From Alkalimarinus alittae (GTDB lineage Bacteria; Pseudomonadota; Gammaproteobacteria; Pseudomonadales; Oleiphilaceae), in assembly GCF_026016465.1 (NCBI RefSeq), contig NZ_CP100390.1, positions 2,580,001 through 2,644,000 on the forward strand: a DNA stretch of 64,000 bases. The letters run 5' to 3'. Position numbers and translations under genes: made by a program. Under the pieces are notes generated by a model. The model did no database searches. It saw only the letters and a program-made list of their open reading frames with translations, and was not told where the DNA came from. Position 1 is the stretch's first letter; every line of letters begins with the position of its first letter. Shown here in pieces: positions 17,816 to 27,765 of this stretch.

Positions 17816-19776
17816 TATTCAGCCACCGTCAACGCACGCCGAACACTTTCACGCTTGAGTGATAATCGGTCTTTAAGAAGATTAACGGGGAATAACGATA
17901 AGTCTTTGATTAAGTCAGCCGTCATTGTCAATTTAGAGACTCCGTTGTACATATTAAGATACGTACCGGCCATCGCCACGATTGATCGAGAAAGGTGCAA
18001 GTAATCACTCTGCATTACGATTCCTAATTGGTAGGTATTAGAAATTAACTGTAGTGACGCTTGAAGTCGTCGATGAAGCCCCTCTTGCCCTTCTCGGTAC
18101 AACGTTATTGCAATATTTTTCTCAAGCGGTGTAATTTTCTTCTTGGCCAATGTTTCATCCAACGCCTTTTTAATCTCTTCAAAGCGAAGCTCATTCGCTT
18201 CTGGCGTGGTACTCATTTCAATCAAAACACGTGCTAATTTACTTGTGTCGCCGGCGAGCACAGAGGTCAAGTAATTCCATATAAGCAACCATTTACCGTT
18301 CATGTCGACGGCATTTCCCCAGTCGATAAGGTAGAGCTGCGCATCTGCACCCACCATGATATTGCCCGGATGAAGATCACCATGAAACTCCTGATGAACG
18401 ATCAAATGCTCTAAAATGGTAAACAAAAAGTTTTCAGCGATCTTACGCTGAAAGCGACTTCGACTTTTGCCTTCATGCTCACTAATCGCTTGTTTAATCG
18501 CCATCGCTTCATCTAGGAATTCCATTTCTAATATTCTTCCTGAGGAAAAATATAACTGAGGAACATGCCAGATATTAGACTTTTGCGATCGATCGACAAA
18601 ACGCCGTTGTATTACAGCTTCATCTTCAAAGTTAAGCTCTTGCTCAAACCCTTTGGTAAATTCTTTAATCTGCTCAGACATTGCTGACAAGAAGGGTAAT
18701 AGTTTTGAGTGTGGTGCCCAGTACTGACTACTCATCAGCATTAGTTCTATGGCTAAAGAACCCATTTGAAATTCGCGTTCAAGGTTGTGCCGAGCCACTT
18801 TCACGATAACAGGCACTAATACTTCAACACCGTTTTTGACCATAGGCTTTTTAGCTAAATAAACCGAGCCAATAGAGCCAGACTTGAGGGGTTTGTCGAT
18901 ATCGAAATTAAAATAAATCTCTTGAGGCGCTTTACCAAATACTTCCATAAATGCCTGAAGCACATCTTCAGGTAGCATGGGGTCAACATCTTCTTGGAAA
19001 ACCCTAAGCTCAGAGGCGATCTCTTCCGGTAAAAGGTCAGCATTAGACGCTGCCACTTGCGCCATTTTTATAAATAACGGCCCAAACTCTCTAACCATTT
19101 TAGAGATTATTTCAGCTTGCGTTGAGAAATCTTTAGGGTCAGTTTGTAAGAAGGGTTTGATATAACGAATAGCCTTAATCTGGCGACGTAAAATCCGGAG
19201 ATCCCCCCTTAAAATCTGCGTTTTTTGCATCATATCAGACGCAGCGATCTGATTAACTTTACGGATTTGTTTAACCTTATTAATCAACTCAACCAGTAAG
19301 GGTTCGTATGTTCTTAACACTAGGCGAACAATATCGAGGTTTAACTCAACCAGCCCTTTTAATTCAGGCGCACTAATAAGTTCTTGAAAGAATGACCAGA
19401 ACTCTTCGACGATAACATCAGGAATTTCTACTGGGCTACGTGCAACGACTTGCTTAACTAGAAAACGAATTAGGTTCTCGGTCGACTCTTCATTCGGCAG
19501 CAGTTTGTACTTTCTCAAGTACGTCGTAAATAAGCGTGAATGTTCAGATAAAGGGTGTTGGTATAACACCTCAAATAGGTTATCTAAGTCACTCGACAAC
19601 TCGTCACGTGTGATGTTGTTTTCACGTATTAATAACTGCGCAACCGGCCAGAACGCTTTTGGCAACTTAACGGTGCTTACAGCAAAGCCACTAGCACCTC
19701 GTAATACGCTGTCCGTGCGCTGTTTTAGGATCGGTAAGTTAACTTCAACTATTTTCTTGCTTTCCTTCTCCACCAT
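17815..19776 (-). CDS. ABC1/AarF/UbiB-family atypical kinase with altered motifs
   Basis: A 653-residue protein with a helical N-terminal domain (about 1-220) and a UbiB-like kinase core. The KxGQ motif reads KMAQ (237-240), the nucleotide loop reads KSGSIGSVY (298-306) instead of the alanine-rich ASASIAQVH, the catalytic loop is HGDLHPGNIM (about 463-472) and the metal motif is DWG. UbiB proteins support ubiquinone synthesis or lipid handling, but this divergent copy lacks the usual C-terminal membrane helices and is not next to ubi genes. It is coupled to a pseudouridine synthase downstream. The role is unknown. Confidence 0.8.
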   Translation of the reverse strand: MVEKESKKIVEVNLPILKQRTDSVLRGASGFAVSTVKLPKAFWPVAQLLIRENNITRDELSSDLDNLFEVLYQHPLSEHSRLFTTYLRKYKLLPNEESTENLIRFLVKQVVARSPVEIPDVIVEEFWSFFQELISAPELKGLVELNLDIVRLVLRTYEPLLVELINKVKQIRKVNQIAASDMMQKTQILRGDLRILRRQIKAIRYIKPFLQTDPKDFSTQAEIISKMVREFGPLFIKMAQVAASNADLLPEEIASELRVFQEDVDPMLPEDVLQAFMEVFGKAPQEIYFNFDIDKPLKSGSIGSVYLAKKPMVKNGVEVLVPVIVKVARHNLEREFQMGSLAIELMLMSSQYWAPHSKLLPFLSAMSEQIKEFTKGFEQELNFEDEAVIQRRFVDRSQKSNIWHVPQLYFSSGRILEMEFLDEAMAIKQAISEHEGKSRSRFQRKIAENFLFTILEHLIVHQEFHGDLHPGNIMVGADAQLYLIDWGNAVDMNGKWLLIWNYLTSVLAGDTSKLARVLIEMSTTPEANELRFEEIKKALDETLAKKKITPLEKNIAITLYREGQEGLHRRLQASLQLISNTYQLGIVMQSDYLHLSRSIVAMAGTYLNMYNGVSKLTMTADLIKDLSLFPVNLLKDRLSLKRESVRRALTVAE

Positions 19777-19868
19777 ACCTGATCACTTACTCTCAAAAAG
19801 ACTGTAGTTCTATAACGCTATGATTCTAAAGTTAGTACCCATCCTGAAATACTGTAATTGTACAGTTT

Positions 19869-19897
19869 TGTCATTCTTGCGAAGGCGAGATCCAGGG
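19869..19897. repeat. half copy of a palindromic intergenic repeat
   Basis: This stretch (tgtcattcttgcgaaggcga and 9 further bases) matches the left arm of the complete palindromic element at 32170-32259, allowing a few substitutions. It lies in the 266-base gap between the divergent kinase-like gene and truC. The rest of the gap shows no gene. Confidence 0.6.
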
Positions 19898-20048
19898 TTT
19901 AAAAATGGACACCCGTTAAGGCTAACTCAATAATTCTACGTATGGGTCAATACAAACTGTTACCATTCTATTATGTAAATAGAAGATTATCAGCCCAATT
20001 CATCATATTCTGACTAATTAATACAACATATACGGCTATAGTGTGGTT

Positions 20049-20822
20049 ATGGAACAAGAAAAACTGGATATTATATATAAAGATCAACATATTATAGCGA
20101 TTAATAAACCATCCGGTTTACTGGTTCATAAAAGCCCAATAGACAAACATGAAACCCGATATGCCATGAAGATTTTAAGAAATCAGATTGGCCAGTGGGT
20201 ATACCCCGTTCACCGCTTAGATAAACCTACTTCAGGACTACTTCTTTTCGCATTATCGCCTGAAATAGCCAAAAATTTAGGAGAACAATTTACAAATAAT
20301 AGCGTTAGGAAAATGTATATTGCGGTGGTTAGAGGTCATACACCGCTCGGTGGCATTATTCGCCACCCGATAAAAGAAACGGCTATGTTCAAGCACCAAA
20401 AAAAACTCGTTGAACAAAGGGCACCTCAAGATGCGCTGACACTCTTTAGACAACTGGCAACCACAGAGCGCCCCTATTCGATCGACCGATACCCGTCTAC
20501 ACGCTATTCGTTAATTGCCGCGTACCCAAAAACCGGACGCACCCATCAAATCCGTAAACATCTAAAGCATATCAGCCATCCTATTATAGGGGATGCCAAG
20601 CATGGAAAAGGCAATCTAAACAGGGCATTCTCTGAACACCATGATAGTCATCGATTGTTACTGGCTTCAGTCGCTCTAACCTTCTTGCATCCCGTTACGA
20701 ACAAATGCATCCACTTGAAAGCGCCATTACAAGATGATTTCAAAAAAACATTAAATTCGCTTGGTTGGGATGAGCACTATATTCCTAACTGGGTCCCTAA
20801 TATAACACCCAACTTGAAATAA
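20049..20822 (+). CDS. truC: tRNA pseudouridine(65) synthase TruC
   Basis: Forms pseudouridine 65 in tRNA. LDIIYKDQHIIAINKPSGLL, LVHKSPIDKHETRYAM, YPVHRLDKPTSGLLLFALS with the catalytic Asp, the PSTRYSLIAAYPKTGRTHQI segment and GDAKHGKGNLNRAF follow E. coli TruC closely. About 257 residues is normal. A GTG at 20043 is also in frame, but the ATG at 20049 gives the usual N-terminus. Confidence 0.92.
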   Translation: MEQEKLDIIYKDQHIIAINKPSGLLVHKSPIDKHETRYAMKILRNQIGQWVYPVHRLDKPTSGLLLFALSPEIAKNLGEQFTNNSVRKMYIAVVRGHTPLGGIIRHPIKETAMFKHQKKLVEQRAPQDALTLFRQLATTERPYSIDRYPSTRYSLIAAYPKTGRTHQIRKHLKHISHPIIGDAKHGKGNLNRAFSEHHDSHRLLLASVALTFLHPVTNKCIHLKAPLQDDFKKTLNSLGWDEHYIPNWVPNITPNLK

Positions 20823-20993
20823 GGAATTAATGGCGCGCGGCGTCAATCTAGGTATGTTTTGGTCAATACCGATTCACATATTATCTTTAAAATACTCACC
20901 ATTCTCTTAATACCGACTATGTTTATAAACTAGGTGTTCAGGCTCAACACGATCAATTGACTTGATAACAACGATATACAGGAAGCGCAAATA

Positions 20994-22427
20994 ATGGAAA
21001 ACAGACGTTATCTTTCCGTTCTTGATAATGGTTTTTTAATCACTGAAACAAAAAACAGCCCCAAACACATTGCGGGTTTACAAATCTATCAAAAGCCGAT
21101 AAACGCACCAAAAAACTTTGTAAAAAACCTTTCAGAAAGATGGTCAAAAGAAGACGACGCTTGCGCGCCTTACAATCTTAAATTAAACGCCCAGAACCCT
21201 TTATCGCCTTATTGGACAGAATGTGATTCGTTTAAGGCAAGCAATCATGTTGAGTTTTTATCGCTAAAAAAGGGCAGCCGGGGTGAACTTTACACCCTAA
21301 TTTCTGAACTTCATGAAGCCAACCTCGATCGTTCTAAACCTATGTGGCGTTGTGTTTTTGTAGACGGTTTAACGAAAGACAGGTTTGCCATCTACTTCAG
21401 TTTTCATCATAGCGTATCTGACGGTGTTTCTGCGGGTAAGATCATGGAAAGAAGCCTCAGTACAGATGCCGCTGAAACTGGACGTCCTCCTTTTTGGGCA
21501 ATGAAAGACAACTTATATAACAAAAAGTCTAGCCGCCCTAAGCCCACATTAATGAACAAATTAATAGGCGCAGCCACTGGCAATGCTAAAACGGCTTATG
21601 GGTTATCGCGCATATCCACCCAGCTTTGTTTAGAAGCGATGGGGCTGACCAAAAATGCAATATCATTGCCTTTTACATCAGCTATTTCACCCTTAACAGG
21701 TAGCGTGACCTCCAAGCGTTCATTTACCACAGCATCACTCCCTTTAGACAGGGTTAACCACCTGCGTAAGATTACACGTAATACCTTAAATCACATCGCC
21801 CTTACCTGCTTAGATGGTGCTATTCATCGTTACCTTGATCATATTGGCAATCCATTAAACGCAACATTAACCATCACCATGCCGGTAAGCCTGCGTAAAG
21901 AAGATGCCAAAGTAGGTGGTAATCAAATTGGCTTAGTGACCACCAAGCTATCCCCTAAAACCGATGACCCTTTTATTCGATTAAGAGAGATTGGCGTATC
22001 ACTTCAAGCGGTTCGTCACCAGATTGATGAATCACCCGCCGCGAGCATTCAAGCTTATTCATTAGTTACCAATGGGCTATCACAACTTGCAGATACAGCT
22101 AATGTAGCAGGCCTAGTGCCACCACTTTCTCATACTATCGTATCGAATGTTCCAGGGCCCAAAAACGCACTTTATCTTGAAGGTGCAGAGTTGCTCGGAT
22201 GGTATCCAGTGAGCACGTTAGGACCAGGTCACAGACTCAATGTCACGATGTTCTCTTATAACGGTAAACTTGATTTTGGTATTATTGCAGCGTCTGACTT
22301 TTTGCCAGACCTCAATGTTCTGGGTCGATTTATTTATGAAGAATTTGAAGAGCTAGAAAAGGTAGTCATGTCGCCTGATATGGGTACTGAGTTTTTAGCA
22401 GCGAAGCGACTGTCTGTTAAATCATGA
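20994..22427 (+). CDS. wax ester synthase / diacylglycerol acyltransferase (WS/DGAT)
   Basis: Makes wax esters from fatty alcohol and acyl-CoA and/or triacylglycerol from diacylglycerol. The 477 residues have the condensation-like fold with the active-site HHSVSDG (His138-Gly144, consensus HHxxxDG), PLTGSVTSKRSF, and the SNVPGPKNALYLEGAELLGW motif of bacterial WS/DGATs. AGGAAG precedes the ATG. The fatty acyl ligase and the acyl-reductase-like protein at 40.8-44.6 kb are plausible partners in storage-lipid synthesis. Confidence 0.92.
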   Translation: MENRRYLSVLDNGFLITETKNSPKHIAGLQIYQKPINAPKNFVKNLSERWSKEDDACAPYNLKLNAQNPLSPYWTECDSFKASNHVEFLSLKKGSRGELYTLISELHEANLDRSKPMWRCVFVDGLTKDRFAIYFSFHHSVSDGVSAGKIMERSLSTDAAETGRPPFWAMKDNLYNKKSSRPKPTLMNKLIGAATGNAKTAYGLSRISTQLCLEAMGLTKNAISLPFTSAISPLTGSVTSKRSFTTASLPLDRVNHLRKITRNTLNHIALTCLDGAIHRYLDHIGNPLNATLTITMPVSLRKEDAKVGGNQIGLVTTKLSPKTDDPFIRLREIGVSLQAVRHQIDESPAASIQAYSLVTNGLSQLADTANVAGLVPPLSHTIVSNVPGPKNALYLEGAELLGWYPVSTLGPGHRLNVTMFSYNGKLDFGIIAASDFLPDLNVLGRFIYEEFEELEKVVMSPDMGTEFLAAKRLSVKS

Positions 22428-22432
22428 TCATT

Positions 22433-22460
22433 CGGGCAAGGTAACCGACTACCTTGCCCG
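22433..22460 (+). terminator. stem-loop after the WS/DGAT gene
   Basis: Perfect 11-base arms cgggcaaggta (22433-22443) and taccttgcccg (22450-22460) with a 6-base loop, starting 5 bases after the stop codon. No T-run follows, so it is either a Rho-assisted or a transcript-protecting structure. Confidence 0.55.
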
Positions 22461-22522
22461 CCCACCTCAATACAGCCCCCACATCGCTTAAGCTCCTTTT
22501 ACCCCCCCCTCCTGCACTCTTT

Positions 22523-22561
22523 TTCTACCTGCCTGTTCTACCTGCATGTTCTACCTGCGTG
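22523..22561. repeat. three tandem 13-base repeats
   Basis: Units ttctacctgcctg, ttctacctgcatg and ttctacctgcgtg differ at a single base. They lie in the 314-base gap between WS/DGAT and putA, just after a C/T-rich tract. Apart from the hairpin and these repeats I see nothing in the gap except the putA promoter region. Confidence 0.8.
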
Positions 22562-22741
22562 AACCCACTTACTTGCTTGCAGCTATCTACGGACCCGCAG
22601 CCTACGATGAAGATTGTTAAGATGGATCTTATAGGCTAGTATCAAGTTGATCACTATTTATTCAATTAATACGTACAGTTGAACTAAAGCACACAAAACT
22701 CACGCTACCCATCGAGCTAAAATCAAGATAGGAGCTATCTG

Positions 22742-25700
22742 ATGTTTAAGGCAGTAGATTCCACAAACCCACAGTTCATGATGCAGTCGGCTGCTGAACT
22801 GAAGCAATATATATCATCCAACTATTGTGTTGACGAAAACAGCTACCTAGAACAACTGTTAGCGCTGGTTAAAACAGACGATACAAAATCCATCGCAGAG
22901 CAAGCCACCAGATTAATTGAACAAGTAAGAGCTCAAGACGGATCAGTCCATATGATTGATTCTTTGTTATTGCAATATAGCCTAGACACACAAGAAGGTA
23001 TTTTGTTGATGTGCCTTGCTGAAGCACTTATGAGGGTTCCCGACTCAGAAACAGCAGAAGCATTAATTAGTGATCGGCTCGGCGTTGCCGACTGGAAAAA
23101 ACACCTTAAGAAAAGTGAATCAGTACTCGTTAATGCCGCTACATGGGGGCTGATGCTAACGGGCAAAGTCGTTATTCTCGATCGAAAAATTAACGGCACC
23201 CCTGCTAACGTTATAAACCGTCTCGTTAAGCGCTTAGGCGAATCCGTTATACGAAAAGCCATGCATCAAGCCATGTCTGTCATGGGCAAACATTTTGTAC
23301 TCGGAAGAGACATCGAAGAAGCGTTTAAAAACGCACAGAAAAACCTTTCCGAAGGCTACACCTACTCTTTTGATATGTTGGGTGAGGCCGCGTTAACGCG
23401 TTCCGATGCCGATAAATACCTTAAAGACTATCAAACAGCTATCGCCCGTATTGGACAGTACAACGCTCAACTATCAGACACCCATAACGATACAAATACC
23501 GTCACTCACGGCGGAAAAAACATCTTGCACCCTTCGATTTCAATAAAATTTTCAGCGCTGCACCCTCGATATGAAGAAGGTCAAAAACACCGTGTAATCA
23601 CCGAGCTATACCAAAGTGCATTAACACTCATCAAACAGGCTCGACAACTCAATGTTGGCATCACCATTGATGCAGAAGAAATGGATAGACTTGAGTTATC
23701 TCTAACACTATTCGAGAAGCTTTATCAGTCTGATGAGGTCAAGGGCTGGGGTAATTTTGGCTTAGTCGTCCAGGCCTACTCCAAGCGAGCGCTACCTGTT
23801 TTAACCTGGCTTACGGCTTTATCACGAGAGCAAGGCGACTTAATACCTTTACGCCTCGTAAAAGGGGCTTACTGGGATACTGAAATCAAACTATCCCAAC
23901 AAGCAGGTCTTACAGAATATCCTGTCTTTACGCGCAAGGAAGCGACAGATGTTTCTTACCTAGCATGTGCCCATTTTTTATTTAGTGACGAGGTAAGAGG
24001 CCGAATATACCCTCAGTTTGCAACGCACAATGCTCACACTGTTGCCAGTATTAAAAGTATCGCGACCCACGACCATTATGAATTTCAGCGCCTTCATGGC
24101 ATGGGGGATGCGCTGTACCATATTGTTTTAAAGAGTAATCAGTCAGACCAAAAAGCCAATAAAGTGCGTATTTATGCGCCTGTAGGTGCTCATGCAGACC
24201 TGCTTCCCTATTTAGTACGACGGTTATTAGAAAACGGCGCAAACTCATCGTTTGTGCACCGTCTAGTTGATGCAAATACACCTATTTCAAGCCTAGTACA
24301 TCACCCTATGGAGGTTCTGTGGAAACAATCACCACTTAGAAATAATAAAATCCCACTTCCTTCTGATATCTTTGGTAAAGAACGCAAGAACTCATCAGGT
24401 ATCAACATTGATATTGCGAGTCAGTGGACGCCTTTTAACACGCAGGTCAGTCGTTTTATGACTAAGCAATGGCAAGGGGGGGCTATTATAAACGGGGAAG
24501 CGCCTTCAACGGGTCGCGTCATTGAGATCAAATGTCCTTACCGCTTAAGTAGCATCGTCGGTCATGTAACATGGACAGATGAAGCAGGTGTAGAAACAGC
24601 CATCGAATCTGCCTACTCTGCATTTGAACAGTGGTATAAAACACCTGTTGAAGCGCGTGCGCGTTACTTAGAAAAAATGGCTGATTTAATAGAAGCTAAC
24701 ACGCCAGAGCTCGTTGCATTATGCCACAGAGAAGCTGGGAAAATCATTCAAGATAGCATCGACGAAATACGTGAAGCGGTTGATTTTTGTCGTTACTATG
24801 CTCATCAAGCGCGCGTCCATTTTGCAACGCCTCTTGTGATGCCTGGCCCAACAGGTGAGTCTAACGAATTGTACTTTCAAGGCCGTGGAGTCTTTGCTTG
24901 TATTAGCCCTTGGAACTTTCCACTTGCGATATTTATTGGTCAAGTTGCTGCAGCCTTAGTGGCGGGTAATACCGTCATTGCCAAACCTGCAGAACAAACC
25001 ACCTTAATTGCAAGCCTAGCCGTCAACCTTCTCCATGAAGCCGGAATACCCAAAGACGTGGTTCAATTATTGGCTGGTGAAGGCTCCGTGGTTGGCAATG
25101 CAATTACTCAAGATGATCGCATAGCCGGTGTAGCCTTCACAGGGTCGACAGCCACAGCATTACGCATTAACCGTAACCTTGCGGCGCGTTCAGGCGCCAT
25201 TGCACCGTTGATTGCCGAAACGGGCGGACAAAATGCGATGATTGTTGATAGCACCGCGCTGCCAGAACAAGTCATTAAAGATGTCGTTGAGTCAGCCTTT
25301 AAAAGCGCAGGTCAACGCTGCTCTGCCCTTAGAGTGTTATACATTCAAAAAGATGTTGCCCCACGAATGATAGCGCTTTTAAAGGGTGCAATGGCTGAGT
25401 TAAGCCTTGGTGACCCCTCCTTGCATGCAACAGATGTAGGACCCGTGATAGATAGCAATGCTAAAAATATGCTGCTTGATCACATAGAAAATATGCGTAA
25501 AAACGCAATGGTCATTTATGAAACAAACATGCCCGCGTCACTGAAAAAAGAGCACTTCGTAGCGCCAATTGCTTTCAAAATAGAGAACATGAGCCAACTA
25601 GAAAAAGAACATTTCGGCCCAATTTTACATGTCATCACTTATGAAGCTAGTGAATTAGATCAAGTTATTAAACAAATTAATGATTCAGGCTATGGCCTAA

Positions 25701-25975
25701 CCTTAGGTATTCATACCCGTAACGAAACGACGGCACGCTATATCGATAGCAAAGTGCGTGTCGGTAACGTTTACATCAATAGGAATCAAATTGGTGCTGC
25801 AGTGGGCGTTCAGCCATTCGGTGGCCAAGGCCTTTCTGGTACAGGCCCAAAAGCAGGCGGTCCACGCTACTTATTTCGTTTTGCAACAGAGAGGACTCGA
25901 ACAATTAACACCACCGCCGTAGGGGGTAACGCAACACTATTATCGTTGGAGAGCGAGAAGATCACCGATCATTAA
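22742..25975 (+). CDS. putA: bifunctional proline dehydrogenase / P5C dehydrogenase PutA
   Basis: Oxidises proline to glutamate in two steps. The 1077 residues comprise a helical arm, a FAD-dependent barrel (SIKFSALHPRYEEGQ, then LIPLRLVKGAYWDTEIK) and a C-terminal aldehyde dehydrogenase (ISPWNFPLAIFIGQ, GVAFTGSTATALRINR, IAETGGQNAMIVD and SAGQRCSALR with catalytic Cys860). It lacks the ribbon-helix-helix DNA-binding domain and the C-terminal extension of the 1320-residue E. coli protein, so it should not repress its own operon. AGGAG precedes the ATG; putP follows after about 30 bases. Confidence 0.96.
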   Translation: MFKAVDSTNPQFMMQSAAELKQYISSNYCVDENSYLEQLLALVKTDDTKSIAEQATRLIEQVRAQDGSVHMIDSLLLQYSLDTQEGILLMCLAEALMRVPDSETAEALISDRLGVADWKKHLKKSESVLVNAATWGLMLTGKVVILDRKINGTPANVINRLVKRLGESVIRKAMHQAMSVMGKHFVLGRDIEEAFKNAQKNLSEGYTYSFDMLGEAALTRSDADKYLKDYQTAIARIGQYNAQLSDTHNDTNTVTHGGKNILHPSISIKFSALHPRYEEGQKHRVITELYQSALTLIKQARQLNVGITIDAEEMDRLELSLTLFEKLYQSDEVKGWGNFGLVVQAYSKRALPVLTWLTALSREQGDLIPLRLVKGAYWDTEIKLSQQAGLTEYPVFTRKEATDVSYLACAHFLFSDEVRGRIYPQFATHNAHTVASIKSIATHDHYEFQRLHGMGDALYHIVLKSNQSDQKANKVRIYAPVGAHADLLPYLVRRLLENGANSSFVHRLVDANTPISSLVHHPMEVLWKQSPLRNNKIPLPSDIFGKERKNSSGINIDIASQWTPFNTQVSRFMTKQWQGGAIINGEAPSTGRVIEIKCPYRLSSIVGHVTWTDEAGVETAIESAYSAFEQWYKTPVEARARYLEKMADLIEANTPELVALCHREAGKIIQDSIDEIREAVDFCRYYAHQARVHFATPLVMPGPTGESNELYFQGRGVFACISPWNFPLAIFIGQVAAALVAGNTVIAKPAEQTTLIASLAVNLLHEAGIPKDVVQLLAGEGSVVGNAITQDDRIAGVAFTGSTATALRINRNLAARSGAIAPLIAETGGQNAMIVDSTALPEQVIKDVVESAFKSAGQRCSALRVLYIQKDVAPRMIALLKGAMAELSLGDPSLHATDVGPVIDSNAKNMLLDHIENMRKNAMVIYETNMPASLKKEHFVAPIAFKIENMSQLEKEHFGPILHVITYEASELDQVIKQINDSGYGLTLGIHTRNETTARYIDSKVRVGNVYINRNQIGAAVGVQPFGGQGLSGTGPKAGGPRYLFRFATERTRTINTTAVGGNATLLSLESEKITDH

Positions 25976-26004
25976 AATAACTATAAAATGAAAAGGGGCT
26001 AAAA

Positions 26005-27534
26005 ATGATAGAAAATTCATTAGTCGTCACGGCGACATTTATCATCTATCTCATCATGATGATGGTGATAGGCTATATTGCATACAAACGAACCACGAGT
26101 TCGTCTGATTACTTTCTAGGAGGCCGATCGCTTGGCCCTTGGCCTGCCGCATTAAGCGCAGGCGCATCTGATATGAGCGGGTGGTTATTATTAGGTTTAC
26201 CAGGCTACGCTTTAGCATCCGGTTTTGAAGCGTTTTGGTTGGCGGGAGGGTTACTGCTAGGCTTCTGGCTGAACTGGTTAATAACGGCAAGAAGACTAAG
26301 AGTCTATACCATCATATCCAACGACTCCCTCACCCTGCCTGCTTTCTTTTCTAACCGTTTTAGAGATAACAGTAAATTACTTCAGATCATTTCTGCTTTT
26401 TTTATACTACTATTTTTTCTCTTCTACACAAGCTCTGGCTTGGTGGCCGGCGGTAAGTTATTTGAAACAGTATTCGGTCTTAACTACACCTGGGCTGTTA
26501 TTATTGGCACTTTGTGCGTTATATCCTACACACTCTTTGGCGGCTTTTTAGCCGTTGCTTGGACAGACTTGGTTCAAGGGTTGTTAATGGCAGCAGCACT
26601 GCTCGTTGTGCCGGTTATCGCGATGCAAAGTGAAGGTGGCTTTACTGCCTTATTTGATGGCATGGAAGCCTCCAACCCTCACCTACTCAATATGTTTACC
26701 GATAGCAAAGGCGAGACGCTTTCAATTATCTCTATTGTTTCTCTCGTTGCTTGGGGGTTAGGCTACTTTGGTCAGCCTCACATTTTAGCTCGTTTTGCAG
26801 CCATTCGCTCTAATCGAGATATCCCAACTGCACGTCGTATTTCTGTTATTTGGTCTGGCCTCAGTCAGTTTGGTGCGTTATTTGTTGGTTTTACCGGCCT
26901 GATTTACGTTAACACCGCGATGGGTGGAGAGATTGCTGACGCTGAGAAAATTTTCATGCTATTGGTTAATGCATTATTCCATCCGGTTATCGCCGGCATT
27001 CTGCTAGCCGCCATTCTGGCAGCTGTAATGAGTACAGCGGACTCTCAACTATTAGTATCATCCTCAGCACTCGCCGAAGATTTCTACAAAGTGCTTTTGA
27101 ACAAAGAGGCCACGCCTGAGCAAGTCGTGTCGGTTGGCCGTTTAGGGGTTGTATTAATATCGGTCGTTGCACTTTCGTTTGCACTATCGCCCGATAATAC
27201 CGTTCTAGGCCTAGTATCGTATGCTTGGGCAGGGTTCGGCGCAGCCTTTGGACCAGCGTTATTATTATCCCTGTATTGGAAGCGTATAAATCGCAACGGC
27301 GCATTAGCGGGCATCATAGTGGGGGGCATTACCGTTGTTGCTTGGAAGCAGCTAACGGGCGGCATCTTCGATGTTTACGAAATCGTACCGGGAGTACTGT
27401 TCAGTACTCTGGCTATTGTTATCACTTCACTGGCTAGCGCAGAGCCGTCTTCAGATATTACGCAAGAGTTCGAGAAGATGGTACAAGAGCTAAACAATGA
27501 CGGCGAGATTGAGGTGTCTCACAGAGTTAAGTAA
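26005..27534 (+). CDS. putP: sodium/proline symporter PutP
   Basis: Solute:sodium symporter family importer of proline, 509 residues, about 13 membrane segments. DYFLGGRSLGPWPAALSAGASDMSGWLLLGLPG is the hallmark N-terminal region (residues about 32-64), and WGLGYFGQPHILARFAAIR and AAILAAVMSTADSQLLVSSS follow as in E. coli PutP. It forms an operon with putA and ends in a clear terminator. Confidence 0.96.
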   Translation: MIENSLVVTATFIIYLIMMMVIGYIAYKRTTSSSDYFLGGRSLGPWPAALSAGASDMSGWLLLGLPGYALASGFEAFWLAGGLLLGFWLNWLITARRLRVYTIISNDSLTLPAFFSNRFRDNSKLLQIISAFFILLFFLFYTSSGLVAGGKLFETVFGLNYTWAVIIGTLCVISYTLFGGFLAVAWTDLVQGLLMAAALLVVPVIAMQSEGGFTALFDGMEASNPHLLNMFTDSKGETLSIISIVSLVAWGLGYFGQPHILARFAAIRSNRDIPTARRISVIWSGLSQFGALFVGFTGLIYVNTAMGGEIADAEKIFMLLVNALFHPVIAGILLAAILAAVMSTADSQLLVSSSALAEDFYKVLLNKEATPEQVVSVGRLGVVLISVVALSFALSPDNTVLGLVSYAWAGFGAAFGPALLLSLYWKRINRNGALAGIIVGGITVVAWKQLTGGIFDVYEIVPGVLFSTLAIVITSLASAEPSSDITQEFEKMVQELNNDGEIEVSHRVK

Positions 27535-27543
27535 AGCGTCAAT

Positions 27544-27699
27544 TCAAACCACCCTCAATGATGAGGGTGGTTTAATTTCACGGCAATTCGGACCATAGTC
27601 TACAAATGACCAACCAAAGGCATCACCAAAAAACCTTTTTGTAGTTTCAAGATCACTGGATGGCTTTGCAACATAATTAATCTTCCCTGTTTCTTTCAT
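27544..27699 (-). pseudogene. N-terminal remnant of a glyoxalase/VOC-family gene
   Basis: Minus-strand ATG at 27699 opens a 51-codon frame starting MKETGKINYVAKPSSDLETT and continuing KRFFGDAFGWSFVDYGP, which is the start of a VOC-superfamily protein of about 120 residues. After about 40 codons the similarity stops where the putP terminator sequence begins, so the gene is truncated at the block boundary. Confidence 0.7.
27546..27577 (+). terminator. intrinsic terminator of putA-putP
   Basis: Perfect 12-base arms aaaccaccctca (27546-27557) and tgagggtggttt (27562-27573), loop of 4, followed by a short T/A tract. It marks the border between the put operon and the accessory block. Confidence 0.8.
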
Positions 27700-27765
27700 A
27701 TATTGCCACTTGATGCATATTTGTTTTGTACGATGAATTCAGATTTTCTGAAAATGATGAGTGTT

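Noticed and set aside
22454-22639. 61-codon plus-strand frame between WS/DGAT and putA
   Set aside because: It is made of C/T-rich sequence and the 13-base repeats; Pro/Leu/Thr-rich composition and no start signal.
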